A stretch of 19,178 nt of DNA from JBLIKP01 sp047635375 (GTDB lineage: Bacteria; Bacteroidota; Bacteroidia; Sphingobacteriales; Sphingobacteriaceae), in the NCBI GenBank assembly GCA_047635375.1, contig JBLIKP010000046.1:1-19178 (forward strand), in the 5' to 3' direction. Both the position numbers and the translations under genes were made by a program. The notes beneath the pieces are model-generated. The model was given only the letters and a program-made list of their open reading frames with translations. It had not been told where the DNA came from and ran no database searches. Shown here piece after piece: positions 1 through 7,652 of the stretch (its first letter is position 1; the number at the start of each line of letters is the position of its first letter).

Positions 1-2038
1 GGTGGTTATCCAGGCCGATAGAAAAGACAATACCGAAACCACCCAGATGGGAATTGAAAAGGTTAATGTCAAGCAGATAAAAAAGCTTCCCGTGCTTTTT
101 GGAGAGGTCGATATTCTAAAAATCTTACAATTACTTCCCGGTGTGCAGTCGGCGGGAGAGGGTAGCAGCGGGTTTTATGTGCGCGGTGGCGGTCCAGACC
201 AAAACCTAGTGCTTTTAGATGAGGCCATTGTCTATAATACTGGTCATCTTTTGGGATTTTTCTCTGTTTTTAACGCCGATGCAATTAATGATGTTACCCT
301 AATAAAAGGAGGTATGCCAGCGCAATATGGGGGCCGACTTTCATCAGTGGTGGACGTCACCATGCGAGAAGGGAATAATAAGAAATTTGAGGCCACAGGT
401 GGAGTAGGACTTATTAGTTCAAGGCTTACGGTAGAAGGTCCAATTCAAAAAAATAAGAGCTCTTTTATGCTCGCAGGCAGAAGGACATACATTGATGTGT
501 TAACCAAGCCATTCCGTCAAGGAAACACAGCACTTGCAAATTCAGGATATTACTTTTACGATTTCAACACCAAACTTAATTACACATTTAGTGATAAGGA
601 TAGGATATTCTTAAGTGGGTATTTTGGGAAGGATGAGTTTTCTTTTCAAAGTGAGGATGGGGGATTTGGCTTTGAGCTTCCTTATGGAAACCAAACAGGA
701 TCTCTACGATGGAATCACCTTTTCAACGACAAAATGTTCATGAATACCTCGTTGATTTATAGTAATTACGAGTTTTCGGTAGGTGCGGGGCAAGAGGATT
801 TTTCGTTCAAGCTTTTCTCTGGTGTTCAAGACCAAACTTTAAAGGTAGATTTCGACTATTTTCCGCACATCAGGCATAGAGTGAAGTTCGGTGGGCAATA
901 CATTTTTCATGTATTTACGCCATCTACCGCGCAGGGACGTGTGGGAGAAGTTGTGCTATCCCCAGATAAAATTAACAAGCAATATGGCAACGAGGCTGCA
1001 ATTTATGTTTCGGACGATTTTGACGTTACTGATGATCTAAGGTTAAACGCAGGACTTCGTTATTCAGGCTTCCAACAGATTGGACCCTACGATTTGTACA
1101 ATGTTGATGCTCAGGGAAATCCAACTGACACTACCCGATACAAATCCTTAGAAAGCATTGTCACCTACGGGGGGTTGGAGCCACGGTTAGGACTTCGATA
1201 TAAACTAAATAAAACAACTTCGGCGAAAGCCAGCTATACCTACACCCAACAATACCTGCACCAAGCTGCATTTGGAAGTGGGAACTTGCCCGGCGACCTT
1301 TGGATTCCAAGCTCAACCTTTGTTAAGCCTCAAACGGCAAACCAATACGCTGTAGGGATTTTCAAGAACTTCAAAGAAGATCTTTACGAAACCTCTATCG
1401 AAGTGTATTACAAGGACATGAATAACCTTGTAGAGTTTAAGGAAAACGAACAGCCTGGAATTAACGACAATCTTGAGAACAAGCTAACCTTTGGTAGTGG
1501 AAAAAGCTACGGTGCCGAGCTGTTTATCAAACGTAGATTTGGAAAATATAACGGCTGGATTGGCTATACTTTCTCCCGCACTACCCGTCAGTTCGAGGAT
1601 ATTAACGGTGGGGTGGAGTTTTTCGCTCGGTACGATAGACGTCACGATTTAAGTGTAGTAAATACTTACGAAATTAATGAGAAATGGTCGGTTAGTGCGA
1701 TCTTTGTTTATGGCTCAGGAAGTGCATTTTCTTTACCGGCGGGGCTATTCCTTACCAACGGAAATATTGCACAATATTACGGTCCGGGATATAAAAACAA
1801 TGCAAGGTTCAAGCCTTACCATCGCGCCGATATTTCTTTCAGCTATACCGCCAAAAAACGCGAAAAGTTTGAGTCTAACTGGGTGTTTGCAGTGTACAAC
1901 GTATATAATCGTAAAAACCAGTTTATCGTTTATACTGATATTGATGGGAATTTAAACAATGGAGACATTTCAATTGTCCCTAAGCAAGTTTCCATATTCC
2001 CAATTATCCCATCCATCACTTGGAATTTTAAATTTTAA
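1..2038 (+). CDS. TonB-dependent outer-membrane receptor (5' end missing)
   Basis: This is the C-terminal 678 residues of a TonB-dependent receptor, an outer-membrane beta-barrel that imports ligands using energy from TonB-ExbBD. The frame is open at the window edge, so the signal peptide and any N-terminal carboxypeptidase-like domain lie upstream; the GTG at position 2 is not the real start. Visible plug-domain features are LPGVQSAGEG (residues 45-54), YVRGGGPDQN (59-68) and KGGMPAQYGGRLSSVVDV (102-119). The remainder alternates aromatic-rich strands and loops like a 22-strand barrel, and the protein ends in Phe (TWNFKF), the usual outer-membrane assembly signal. The next gene, 2 nt downstream, is a DUF4249 lipoprotein, a pairing common in Bacteroidota that differs from SusC/SusD. 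The substrate cannot be inferred. The family assignment is very secure. Confidence 0.95.
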   Translation, partial: VVIQADRKDNTETTQMGIEKVNVKQIKKLPVLFGEVDILKILQLLPGVQSAGEGSSGFYVRGGGPDQNLVLLDEAIVYNTGHLLGFFSVFNADAINDVTLIKGGMPAQYGGRLSSVVDVTMREGNNKKFEATGGVGLISSRLTVEGPIQKNKSSFMLAGRRTYIDVLTKPFRQGNTALANSGYYFYDFNTKLNYTFSDKDRIFLSGYFGKDEFSFQSEDGGFGFELPYGNQTGSLRWNHLFNDKMFMNTSLIYSNYEFSVGAGQEDFSFKLFSGVQDQTLKVDFDYFPHIRHRVKFGGQYIFHVFTPSTAQGRVGEVVLSPDKINKQYGNEAAIYVSDDFDVTDDLRLNAGLRYSGFQQIGPYDLYNVDAQGNPTDTTRYKSLESIVTYGGLEPRLGLRYKLNKTTSAKASYTYTQQYLHQAAFGSGNLPGDLWIPSSTFVKPQTANQYAVGIFKNFKEDLYETSIEVYYKDMNNLVEFKENEQPGINDNLENKLTFGSGKSYGAELFIKRRFGKYNGWIGYTFSRTTRQFEDINGGVEFFARYDRRHDLSVVNTYEINEKWSVSAIFVYGSGSAFSLPAGLFLTNGNIAQYYGPGYKNNARFKPYHRADISFSYTAKKREKFESNWVFAVYNVYNRKNQFIVYTDIDGNLNNGDISIVPKQVSIFPIIPSITWNFKF

Positions 2039-2040
2039 TA

Positions 2041-2895
2041 ATGAGAAAGTTAACCGCAATATTTTTTTTAGGATTGGCCCTTATTATTGGAGGGTGTGAG
2101 GAAGTTATTGACGTAGATTTTCCAGAAAGCGAGCGTGTGCTGGTGATGGAGGGTTTTGTGGAATCAGGCCAATTCCCCTATGTGATATTGAGCCAGTCGT
2201 TAGGTTTTTTCGCCAAAATAGATACCACTGCTTTTATTGAGTCGGGAGTAACAGGGGCAGATGTCTACATTTCTGATGGAACCCAAAGAATTAAGATGAC
2301 TCAGGCACCTGGTTTTCCTCTCTATTTTGTAACGAATCAGCAAATGAAAGTTCAGGAAGGACTTACTTACACCATTGAAACAACCTACAACGGAGACGAA
2401 GTAAAAGCAAGTACTACTATTCAGTCAAAAATCGGCTTGGACAGTGTGTATGTGAAACCAGAAGTTATTAAAGGAGATACATTTTATAGGCTTATGGTAA
2501 AGTTTAGTGAGCCTGATCCTGTTGGAAATCATTATCGCTATTTCACCAGAAAGAACAGCGAGGATTTGTTTGATACAGAGAATAACTCAGTTTTTGACGA
2601 TAATTTCATAAACGGAAAAACCCTTGATCTACCTTTAAATGGCGTCGGTCTGGCTGATACCACTGAAAATGCTGGGTTCGAAACCTTTGGCTTGTTTAAT
2701 CCTGGAGACACCATTTACTTAAAATGGGCGCATATTAGTAAGCCTCATTTTAATTTTTGGAGGACTTATGAAACTCAGGTAAACAATGTCGGAAACCCTT
2801 TTGCACCTGTAACTGTTGTAAACTCAAATGTACAAGGCGGCATAGGTGTATGGGGCGATTACAATGCATTTTATGACACCTTAATTGCTAAATAA
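2041..2895 (+). CDS. DUF4249 domain lipoprotein, partner of the TonB receptor
   Basis: A 284-residue lipoprotein. Residues 1-18 form a type II signal peptide with a lipobox ending IIGGC, which makes Cys19 the lipidated residue. The mature part begins EEVIDVDFPE and has the DUF4249 pattern: an early strand containing LVMEGFVESGQFPYV, a middle section rich in beta strands, and a C-terminal glycine-rich motif (VQGGIGVWGDY, about residues 264-274). DUF4249 proteins are usually encoded directly after a TonB-dependent receptor and are thought to be surface or periplasmic ligand-binding partners, but their ligands are unknown. The start codon is 2 nt after the receptor stop, implying co-transcription and probably translational coupling. 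It is not SusD: it lacks the TPR-rich fold and is too short. Confidence 0.9.
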   Translation: MRKLTAIFFLGLALIIGGCEEVIDVDFPESERVLVMEGFVESGQFPYVILSQSLGFFAKIDTTAFIESGVTGADVYISDGTQRIKMTQAPGFPLYFVTNQQMKVQEGLTYTIETTYNGDEVKASTTIQSKIGLDSVYVKPEVIKGDTFYRLMVKFSEPDPVGNHYRYFTRKNSEDLFDTENNSVFDDNFINGKTLDLPLNGVGLADTTENAGFETFGLFNPGDTIYLKWAHISKPHFNFWRTYETQVNNVGNPFAPVTVVNSNVQGGIGVWGDYNAFYDTLIAK

Positions 2896-2905
2896 TAATT
2901 AATTA

Positions 2906-2935
2906 TTGAGCTTCCTTTTAAAAATCCTATTTTTG
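2906..2935 (+). promoter_or_regulatory. Bacteroidota-type promoter upstream of trxB
   Basis: A TTG at 2906-2908 is separated by 19 nt from TATTTTTG at 2928-2935. This matches the Bacteroidota sigma-ABfr consensus (TTG at -33, TAnnTTTG at -7, spacer about 17-23). Transcription would start near 2942, leaving a leader of about 44 nt before the trxB ATG. It is the best promoter match in the window and marks the start of the trxB-kdsC-ubiA-maf unit. Confidence 0.6.
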
Positions 2936-2985
2936 TTCTGAAATAAAACTTAAAAAAACTACTACACATATAATATTTTTCAATA

Positions 2986-3960
2986 ATGACGCAAGAGAAG
3001 ACTATCGAACACGTAAAAACCTTAATTATTGGCTCTGGCCCTGCAGGGTATTCAGCGGCAATTTATGCAGCTCGTGCCGATTTAAAACCGGTTATGGTTA
3101 CAGGAATTGAAATGGGTGGTCAGCTTACGCAGACAACAGATGTAGAGAATTACCCAGGTTACCCCGGAGGAGTTCAAGGTCCTGAAATGATGGAAGACTT
3201 CAGAAAACAAGCTGAGCGCTTTGGAACTGATATCCGTTTTGGATATGTAAACAAGGTAGACTTCGACAAAAACGGTGGCCCGCATAAGGTTATGGTTGAT
3301 GACGAAAAAGAAATGACTGCTGATACAGTGATTATTGCTACAGGAGCATCAGCGCAATATTTAGGTCTTGAGTCAGAAAAAAGATTGAACGGTTACGGAG
3401 TTTCTGCTTGTGCAGTGTGTGATGGATTTTTCTTTAAGGGACAAGAAGTTGCAATCGTAGGTGCTGGTGATACAGCATGTGAGGAAGCTGCTTATTTGAG
3501 TAACCTTTGTTCAAAAGTGACTATGATTGTGCGTAAGGATCATTTCCGTGCTTCAAAGGCAATGCAACACCGTGTTGAGAAAATCAAAAACATCGAAATC
3601 CTTTTCAACAACGATACTGTAGAGGTTCTTGGCGACAAAGGGGTAACAGGAGTTAGAGTAAAGAATAACCAAACCAACGAAGTGCAAGACGTTCCTTGTA
3701 CTGGTTTCTTCGTGGCTATCGGTCACAAGCCCAATACAGATATTTTCAAGCCATTCCTTGATATGGACGCTACTGGTTACCTAATCACAAAGCCAGGGTC
3801 TACAAAAACCAATTACGAAGGTGTTTTTGCATGCGGTGACGCTCAAGACCACATCTACCGTCAGGCAGTTACTGCTGCTGGAACGGGCTGTATGGCTGCG
3901 CTTGACGCGGAAAGATTTCTTGCCGCAAAAGGAGAACTTGACGAAGTTTTAGAAGCATAA
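2986..3960 (+). CDS. trxB: Thioredoxin-disulfide reductase
   Basis: A 324-residue flavoenzyme that uses NADPH to reduce thioredoxin in the cytoplasm. Residues that define the family are visible: the FAD-binding GSGPAG at 16-21, the ENYPGYP segment at 54-60, the redox-active CAVC at 142-145, the NADPH-binding GAGDTA at 159-164 with the HFRAS motif at 186-190, and the C-terminal FAD motif FACGDAQD at 281-288. The length is normal for low-molecular-weight bacterial TrxB. The ATG start follows a good promoter and an AT-rich leader of about 44 nt. The next gene starts 2 nt after the stop, so trxB heads a four-gene unit. No thioredoxin gene is visible nearby. Confidence 0.97.
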   Translation: MTQEKTIEHVKTLIIGSGPAGYSAAIYAARADLKPVMVTGIEMGGQLTQTTDVENYPGYPGGVQGPEMMEDFRKQAERFGTDIRFGYVNKVDFDKNGGPHKVMVDDEKEMTADTVIIATGASAQYLGLESEKRLNGYGVSACAVCDGFFFKGQEVAIVGAGDTACEEAAYLSNLCSKVTMIVRKDHFRASKAMQHRVEKIKNIEILFNNDTVEVLGDKGVTGVRVKNNQTNEVQDVPCTGFFVAIGHKPNTDIFKPFLDMDATGYLITKPGSTKTNYEGVFACGDAQDHIYRQAVTAAGTGCMAALDAERFLAAKGELDEVLEA

Positions 3961-3962
3961 TT

Positions 3963-4484
3963 ATGAAAGAATTTGGAGATAAGTTAGAACAAATAAATAC
4001 CGTTGTCCTCGACATGGACGGTGTTTTAACTGATGGATCGGTATTGATTAATGAAAGCGGAGACCATCTTCGAATTATGAACATTAAAGATGGCTATGCT
4101 TTGCAGCATGCTGTTAAATCAGGCTTAAATATTGCGATAATCTCAGGGGGCTCAAGCGAGGGAGCCCGTTTGAGGTTTGAGAAATTAGGTGTCACCGAAG
4201 TCCACCTAGGTGTGGCGCACAAAGAGGAGCGCTTAAAAGAGGTGGTAGAGAAGTTTGGCGTTACCCTTGAAAATGTGCTTTACATGGGCGACGATATCCC
4301 TGATTATAAAGTGATGGAGATGGCAGGAATTGGGGCCTGTCCCGCCGATGCGGCGCACGAAATTAGACATATAGCCGATTATATTTCCAAAAAAGAAGGC
4401 GGACGAGGATGCGTGCGTGAAGTGCTAGAGATGATCCTTCGCCTTAAAGGCCAATGGATGAACGAACAAGCTTACTCTTGGTAA
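3963..4484 (+). CDS. KdsC-like HAD phosphatase (3-deoxy-D-manno-octulosonate 8-phosphate phosphatase family)
   Basis: A 173-residue HAD-superfamily hydrolase of the small, capless C0 type. Family motifs are the nucleophile loop DMDGVLTDG (17-25; Asp17 nucleophile, Asp19 acid/base), motif II ISGG (60-63), the motif III Lys87 region (AHKEERL), and motif IV GDDIPD (109-114). The C-terminal GGRGCVREV (147-155) is typical of KdsC, in which the tail of one subunit caps the neighbour's active site in a tetramer. KdsC makes Kdo for lipopolysaccharide from Kdo-8-phosphate. The related N-acylneuraminate-9-phosphatases share these motifs, and no kdsA or kdsB is visible here, so the substrate is inferred from family. 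It starts 2 nt after trxB and is 12 nt before the prenyltransferase. Confidence 0.85.
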   Translation: MKEFGDKLEQINTVVLDMDGVLTDGSVLINESGDHLRIMNIKDGYALQHAVKSGLNIAIISGGSSEGARLRFEKLGVTEVHLGVAHKEERLKEVVEKFGVTLENVLYMGDDIPDYKVMEMAGIGACPADAAHEIRHIADYISKKEGGRGCVREVLEMILRLKGQWMNEQAYSW

Positions 4485-4496
4485 AATAATTTCCCC

Positions 4497-5426
4497 TTGC
4501 AATTTCTTAGACTTTTTAGACCCGTAAATCTTTTCATTATTGTGCTTACACAATACATGATTAGAAATTTTGTGCTTATTCCATTTCTGGGGTATTTTGA
4601 TAGCAGTGTGTACTTGTCGCAGATGAATTTTTTCCTTTTAGTGATGAGCACGGTGTTTGTCGCTGCGGGCGGATATGTGATAAATGATGTCTTTGACGCT
4701 GAGATTGATGCGATAAATAAACCCACAAAAAACATTATCGGCAAGAGCCTTTCTGCAAAAAGCGGAAAAACATTATCGCTTGTTTTAAGTGGAGTAGGAG
4801 TAGGAATGGGTTTTTGGGTGGCAATGAAAACCGAAATTCCTATGCTAGGCATGGTTCACCTGCTCACTGCCGGTTTACTTTGGTACTATTCCTATATCTA
4901 CAAATACATGTTCCTTTTGGGGAATGTGGTTGTGGCACTAATTTCGGCGCTTGTGGTTTTTATGATTCCGCTTTTTGAGCCAGCACTTCCTATGCTTTGG
5001 CGAAACGGACAGCCAGAAATGGTTGCTGCGATATTTAAAATTATCACTGCGTATTCTGTTTTTGCATTTTTATTGAGCCTTATCCGCGAGATTATTAAAG
5101 ACACCGAAGACATTGAAGGTGACGAAGCTCAAAATTGCCGCACCCTTCCAGTAGTTTGGGGTGTTTTAGGCGCTAAAATCAGCTTAATTACACTTACTAC
5201 GGTAACTATTACCTTACTGGGGTATGTGCAGTATTTGCAATACGAAACAGGGAGTGTTGAGGTGTTTGGGTATATATTGGTATTAATCCAATTTCCTTTG
5301 ATTCATCTATTACTTAGCCTTTTTCGCGCAAGCGAGAAAAAAGATTTTTCCTATGCCAGCGCTCTGGTTAAGGGGATTATGCTCACCGGACTGTTCTCTA
5401 CATTTGCGCTTTACTATTGGGGTTAA
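4497..5426 (+). CDS. UbiA-family prenyltransferase (possibly geranylgeranylglycerol-phosphate geranylgeranyltransferase)
   Basis: A 309-residue polytopic inner-membrane enzyme that transfers a prenyl chain from a prenyl diphosphate. Both Mg-binding Asp-rich motifs are present: NDVFDAEIDAIN (63-74) and DTEDIEGD (202-209), with about eight hydrophobic segments around them. Bacteroidota homologues beside Maf and KdsC-like genes are usually annotated as GGGP geranylgeranyltransferases; MenA-like quinone biosynthesis is the main alternative. CyoE-type haem O synthase is unlikely because its motif pattern differs. The start is TTG at 4497. The first ATG (4557, Met21) would remove the conserved N-terminal FLRLFRPVNL segment, and there is no other in-frame start between the preceding stop (4482-4484) and this TTG. 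The rare start may lower expression relative to neighbours. Confidence 0.88.
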   Translation: MQFLRLFRPVNLFIIVLTQYMIRNFVLIPFLGYFDSSVYLSQMNFFLLVMSTVFVAAGGYVINDVFDAEIDAINKPTKNIIGKSLSAKSGKTLSLVLSGVGVGMGFWVAMKTEIPMLGMVHLLTAGLLWYYSYIYKYMFLLGNVVVALISALVVFMIPLFEPALPMLWRNGQPEMVAAIFKIITAYSVFAFLLSLIREIIKDTEDIEGDEAQNCRTLPVVWGVLGAKISLITLTTVTITLLGYVQYLQYETGSVEVFGYILVLIQFPLIHLLLSLFRASEKKDFSYASALVKGIMLTGLFSTFALYYWG

Positions 5427-5438
5427 TATCTTTGTCTC

Positions 5439-6002
5439 ATGTTCGAGAAAAAGATTGTCCTTGCTTCCAAGTCTCCACGACGTGTTGAACTGATTAAAGA
5501 CCTTGGTTTTGATTTCCGTGTGGTCTACACCGATGTTGATGAAGTTTACCCGCCCAACATGTCCCCATTCAAAATTCCAGGCTTTTTAGCGCGTTTGAAA
5601 AGCAAAGCCGTGAAAGAAATCGCCGATGATGAAATCCTGCTTACCGCAGATACCATGGTGTATTTGGGGTCAGAGGTTCTAGGAAAACCCGCCGACGAAA
5701 AAGAAGCACGCAAAACGCTAAAAGCCCTTAGCGGAAATATGCACACAGTAATCACAGGAGTATGTCTTAAAACCAAAAAGAAAACAAAGACTTTTTCCGT
5801 ACGCACGAAAGTCTACTTCAACAACCTTACCGACGATGAAATCAACTACTACATAAAAAACGGAAACCCCTTCGATAAGGCTGGATCTTACGGAATTCAA
5901 GAATGGATTGGGTTTGTAGCTGTAAATAAAATTGTGGGTAGCTATACCAATATTGTGGGATTGCCGATGGAACGAGTTTGGGCGGAAGTTGGGAAGTTTT
6001 AG
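5439..6002 (+). CDS. maf: Maf-family nucleoside triphosphate pyrophosphatase
   Basis: A 187-residue cytoplasmic protein of the Maf/HAM1 fold, which hydrolyses non-canonical or selected NTPs (dTTP/UTP or m7GTP, depending on subfamily) to NMP and pyrophosphate. Diagnostic motifs are ASKSPRR (9-15), the catalytic TADTMV (69-74), LGKP (81-84), HTVITGVCL (102-110), DKAGSYGIQ (146-154) and the C-terminal GSYTNIVGLP (167-176). The GSYGIQEW and GSYTNIVGLP motifs favour the YhdE-like dTTP/UTP branch over the YceF-like branch, though this is an inference. It is the last gene of the trxB unit, starting 12 nt after the prenyltransferase stop. The usual gene name is maf. Confidence 0.93.
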   Translation: MFEKKIVLASKSPRRVELIKDLGFDFRVVYTDVDEVYPPNMSPFKIPGFLARLKSKAVKEIADDEILLTADTMVYLGSEVLGKPADEKEARKTLKALSGNMHTVITGVCLKTKKKTKTFSVRTKVYFNNLTDDEINYYIKNGNPFDKAGSYGIQEWIGFVAVNKIVGSYTNIVGLPMERVWAEVGKF

Positions 6003-6038
6003 CTAGCAGCAATTGGAGTTCGGTGTGCGGGAGAGTTC

Positions 6039-6088
6039 GAGCGAGGAAAAAAAGAAACCTGAAAATCATTGCTCTCGCTCTTTTTTTT
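6039..6088 (+). terminator. Candidate terminator after maf
   Basis: Seven bases, GAGCGAG (6039-6045), can pair with CTCGCTC (6074-6080), directly followed by eight T (6081-6088). The loop of 28 nt is long, so the structure is weaker than a classic intrinsic terminator, but the position, 37 nt after the maf stop, and the T run fit. The remaining stretch to 6293 is AT-rich and shows no gene I can support. Confidence 0.4.
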
Positions 6089-6293
6089 GACTCGTGTTCA
6101 TTTTTTAGAAAAACTAAGTTTAGCCGGATTTGATACTTTTATAATGGAAATTCCATTGAATGAAATTATCATACATTATAGATTTCGATACATGTTATTA
6201 TGCGATATTTCATGCAGAAATTAATAAAAAGTAAGTGGCCTCATCCTATTTTTAATGATTTACGTTTTAAATTGTCAAAAATTATTTTAATTC

Positions 6294-7286
6294 CTATTCC
6301 ATAAAAATTTTATGTTTTTCCGTTCCCTTTTCAGTAATTATTTCAACAATTAACAATTGGTTTTTTTGATTACTAATTTGAAAATCAGTTTCTTCACTAA
6401 ATTTTATTCTTTTGCCCAGTATATCATAAACATTCACTCCCTTATAGTTTTTTAAATCACCGTTTAATCTTATTGTTTCATTTATTTGGGTTACAAAAAA
6501 ATTATTCGCTTTTTCATACGTTTCTGCAATATTTGTAATGCTTGTGTATTCAAATTGAACAACGTAGCCTTTAGGTGGAATTGACATTAAAACATCACAA
6601 TTATCATCTTCGTCATATAAAATTCCGGGATTTGTGTGGTCTCCGAAAAAACAAGCTCCTTTAGTAATATCAGAATTATTTATTGAAACAAATGGGCCAT
6701 AAATATTTCCATTTGGATCAGTGTTATCAAAGCTAAAACCTTCGCCCGGGAAATAATATGAGCAATTTGACAAATCAATTTCCCCAAATCGTAACTCAAT
6801 TGTCCCATTTTCAAATAACCAAAATTGAAAGTTTACTGTATGGTTTTCACCATTTTCCATAAGCTCATCATAATTGAATACGTTATGGTATTCTATTGCA
6901 AGAGCCTTTTGATTGTTTATTGTGGTATAAATATATCTTATTTCTGAATACATATTTGAAGTATCGGTATTCTTACCAATAGTAAAATCGGATGAAAAAA
7001 GAAAGAAGTTATAGTTTTCTAAATTTTCGAAATACGCGAGAGCATCATGAGTAACATTAATATCCGTTTGGATTTCGTTGAAAAAGGGGAAATCAAATCC
7101 TAGTTCAAATTTGTGGTCCCAGAATATTGGATCCTCACCTGAATTTAATAATTCAAGAGTCAAGGAATTGTAATTCGATAAAGAATAATAGGTAGATTGA
7201 AAATGGTTTATTGAATATGATTGTCCATTGCACGTTAAAACTATTGTTTTAAAAACGAGTACCGCTAAAAGGTTTTTAATATTCAT
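6294..7286 (-). CDS. Secreted protein with a divergent T9SS C-terminal domain, possible nidogen-like region
   Basis: A 330-residue protein when started at the ATG ending at 7286; a TTG 18 nt upstream (7304) would only add six residues before the signal peptide. Residues 1-23 look like a Sec signal peptide (hydrophobic LLAVLVFKTIVLT, then CNGQS). The middle part, about residues 55-245, has ELGFDFPFFN (61-70), ALAIEYHNV (128-136) and VNFQFWLFENGTIELRFG (151-168), a pattern like nidogen-type (NIDO) beta-sandwich regions of T9SS cargo; this fold call is tentative. The C-terminus (about 260-330, with VNVYDILGKRI at 284-294) resembles a T9SS type A sorting domain but lacks the usual PNP motif. The gene is conspicuously AT-rich compared with its housekeeping neighbours and lies next to an IS remnant, suggesting acquired DNA. 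Function unknown; surface attachment or extracellular release is inferred. Confidence 0.75.
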   Translation of the reverse strand: MNIKNLLAVLVFKTIVLTCNGQSYSINHFQSTYYSLSNYNSLTLELLNSGEDPIFWDHKFELGFDFPFFNEIQTDINVTHDALAYFENLENYNFFLFSSDFTIGKNTDTSNMYSEIRYIYTTINNQKALAIEYHNVFNYDELMENGENHTVNFQFWLFENGTIELRFGEIDLSNCSYYFPGEGFSFDNTDPNGNIYGPFVSINNSDITKGACFFGDHTNPGILYDEDDNCDVLMSIPPKGYVVQFEYTSITNIAETYEKANNFFVTQINETIRLNGDLKNYKGVNVYDILGKRIKFSEETDFQISNQKNQLLIVEIITEKGTEKHKIFME

Positions 7287-7376
7287 AATATTATTTATTA
7301 CCAAATTATATACAACGGTTTTATCATTAAAGAATTATATAATGCTAACATAAACAAACCTTTATTGATTATTTAA

Positions 7377-7538
7377 ATGCGGATTGATGACTTCAATCGA
7401 GAAGTACTTTTTTTTGAAACAGATTACTCAATCAAGAGTAGTAGAGTTTTTTGGGTATTAAAACACTTAATTAACAAACAGGGTAGGCCAGCAAAAATAA
7501 GAATGGATAACGGACCTGAATTTGAAAAGCATTGCTAA
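7377..7538 (+). pseudogene. IS3-family transposase (OrfB) fragment, decayed
   Basis: The plus-strand reading from 7377 gives 53 codons ending in TAA. It contains RIDDFNREVLFFETDYSI and then GRPAKIRMDNGPEFEKH. These match the central part of the integrase core (rve) of IS3-family OrfB, where IDDFNRE is followed about 40 residues later by DNGPEF. DNGPEF carries the second catalytic Asp of the DDE triad. The WxxDF region with the first Asp and the ERFN region with the Glu are both absent. There is an in-frame stop just before the ATG (7374-7376), and no recognisable transposase after 7538. Only a fragment of about 160 nt remains, so it is inactive. I did not identify terminal inverted repeats or target duplications. 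Confidence 0.8.
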
Positions 7539-7601
7539 TGGACTAGAATTGTGGAATGTAGATGATTCTAGTGAAACCCCAAATTAACAAGTTAAAAATA
7601 A

Positions 7602-7635
7602 GGCCTTCAATTGGGCAAAACCCAAATTGAAGGCC
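7602..7635 (-). terminator. Strong stem-loop terminator of the glycine-rich T9SS gene
   Basis: Fourteen bases at 7602-7615 pair with 7621-7635 (arms GGCCTTCAATTGGG and CCCAAATTGAAGGCC, one bulged base) around a 5-nt CAAAA loop. On the minus strand the stem is followed by TTATTTTTAA. It lies 17 nt after the stop of the 642-residue minus-strand gene, so it is very likely that gene's terminator. Confidence 0.8.
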
Positions 7636-7652
7636 AATATTTTCTAAGAATT

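Noticed and set aside
1..2895. SusC/SusD polysaccharide uptake pair
   Set aside because: The second protein is a 284-residue DUF4249 lipoprotein, not SusD, and no glycan-degrading enzymes are nearby.
6143..6226. Small plus-strand frame of about 26 codons after the maf terminator candidate
   Set aside because: No recognisable family and no promoter or ribosome-binding signal; consistent with chance in AT-rich DNA.
7602..7635. Terminal inverted repeat of the IS3 remnant
   Set aside because: The arms are only separated by 5 nt, forming a hairpin rather than ends of an element, and the position directly after a stop codon fits a terminator.
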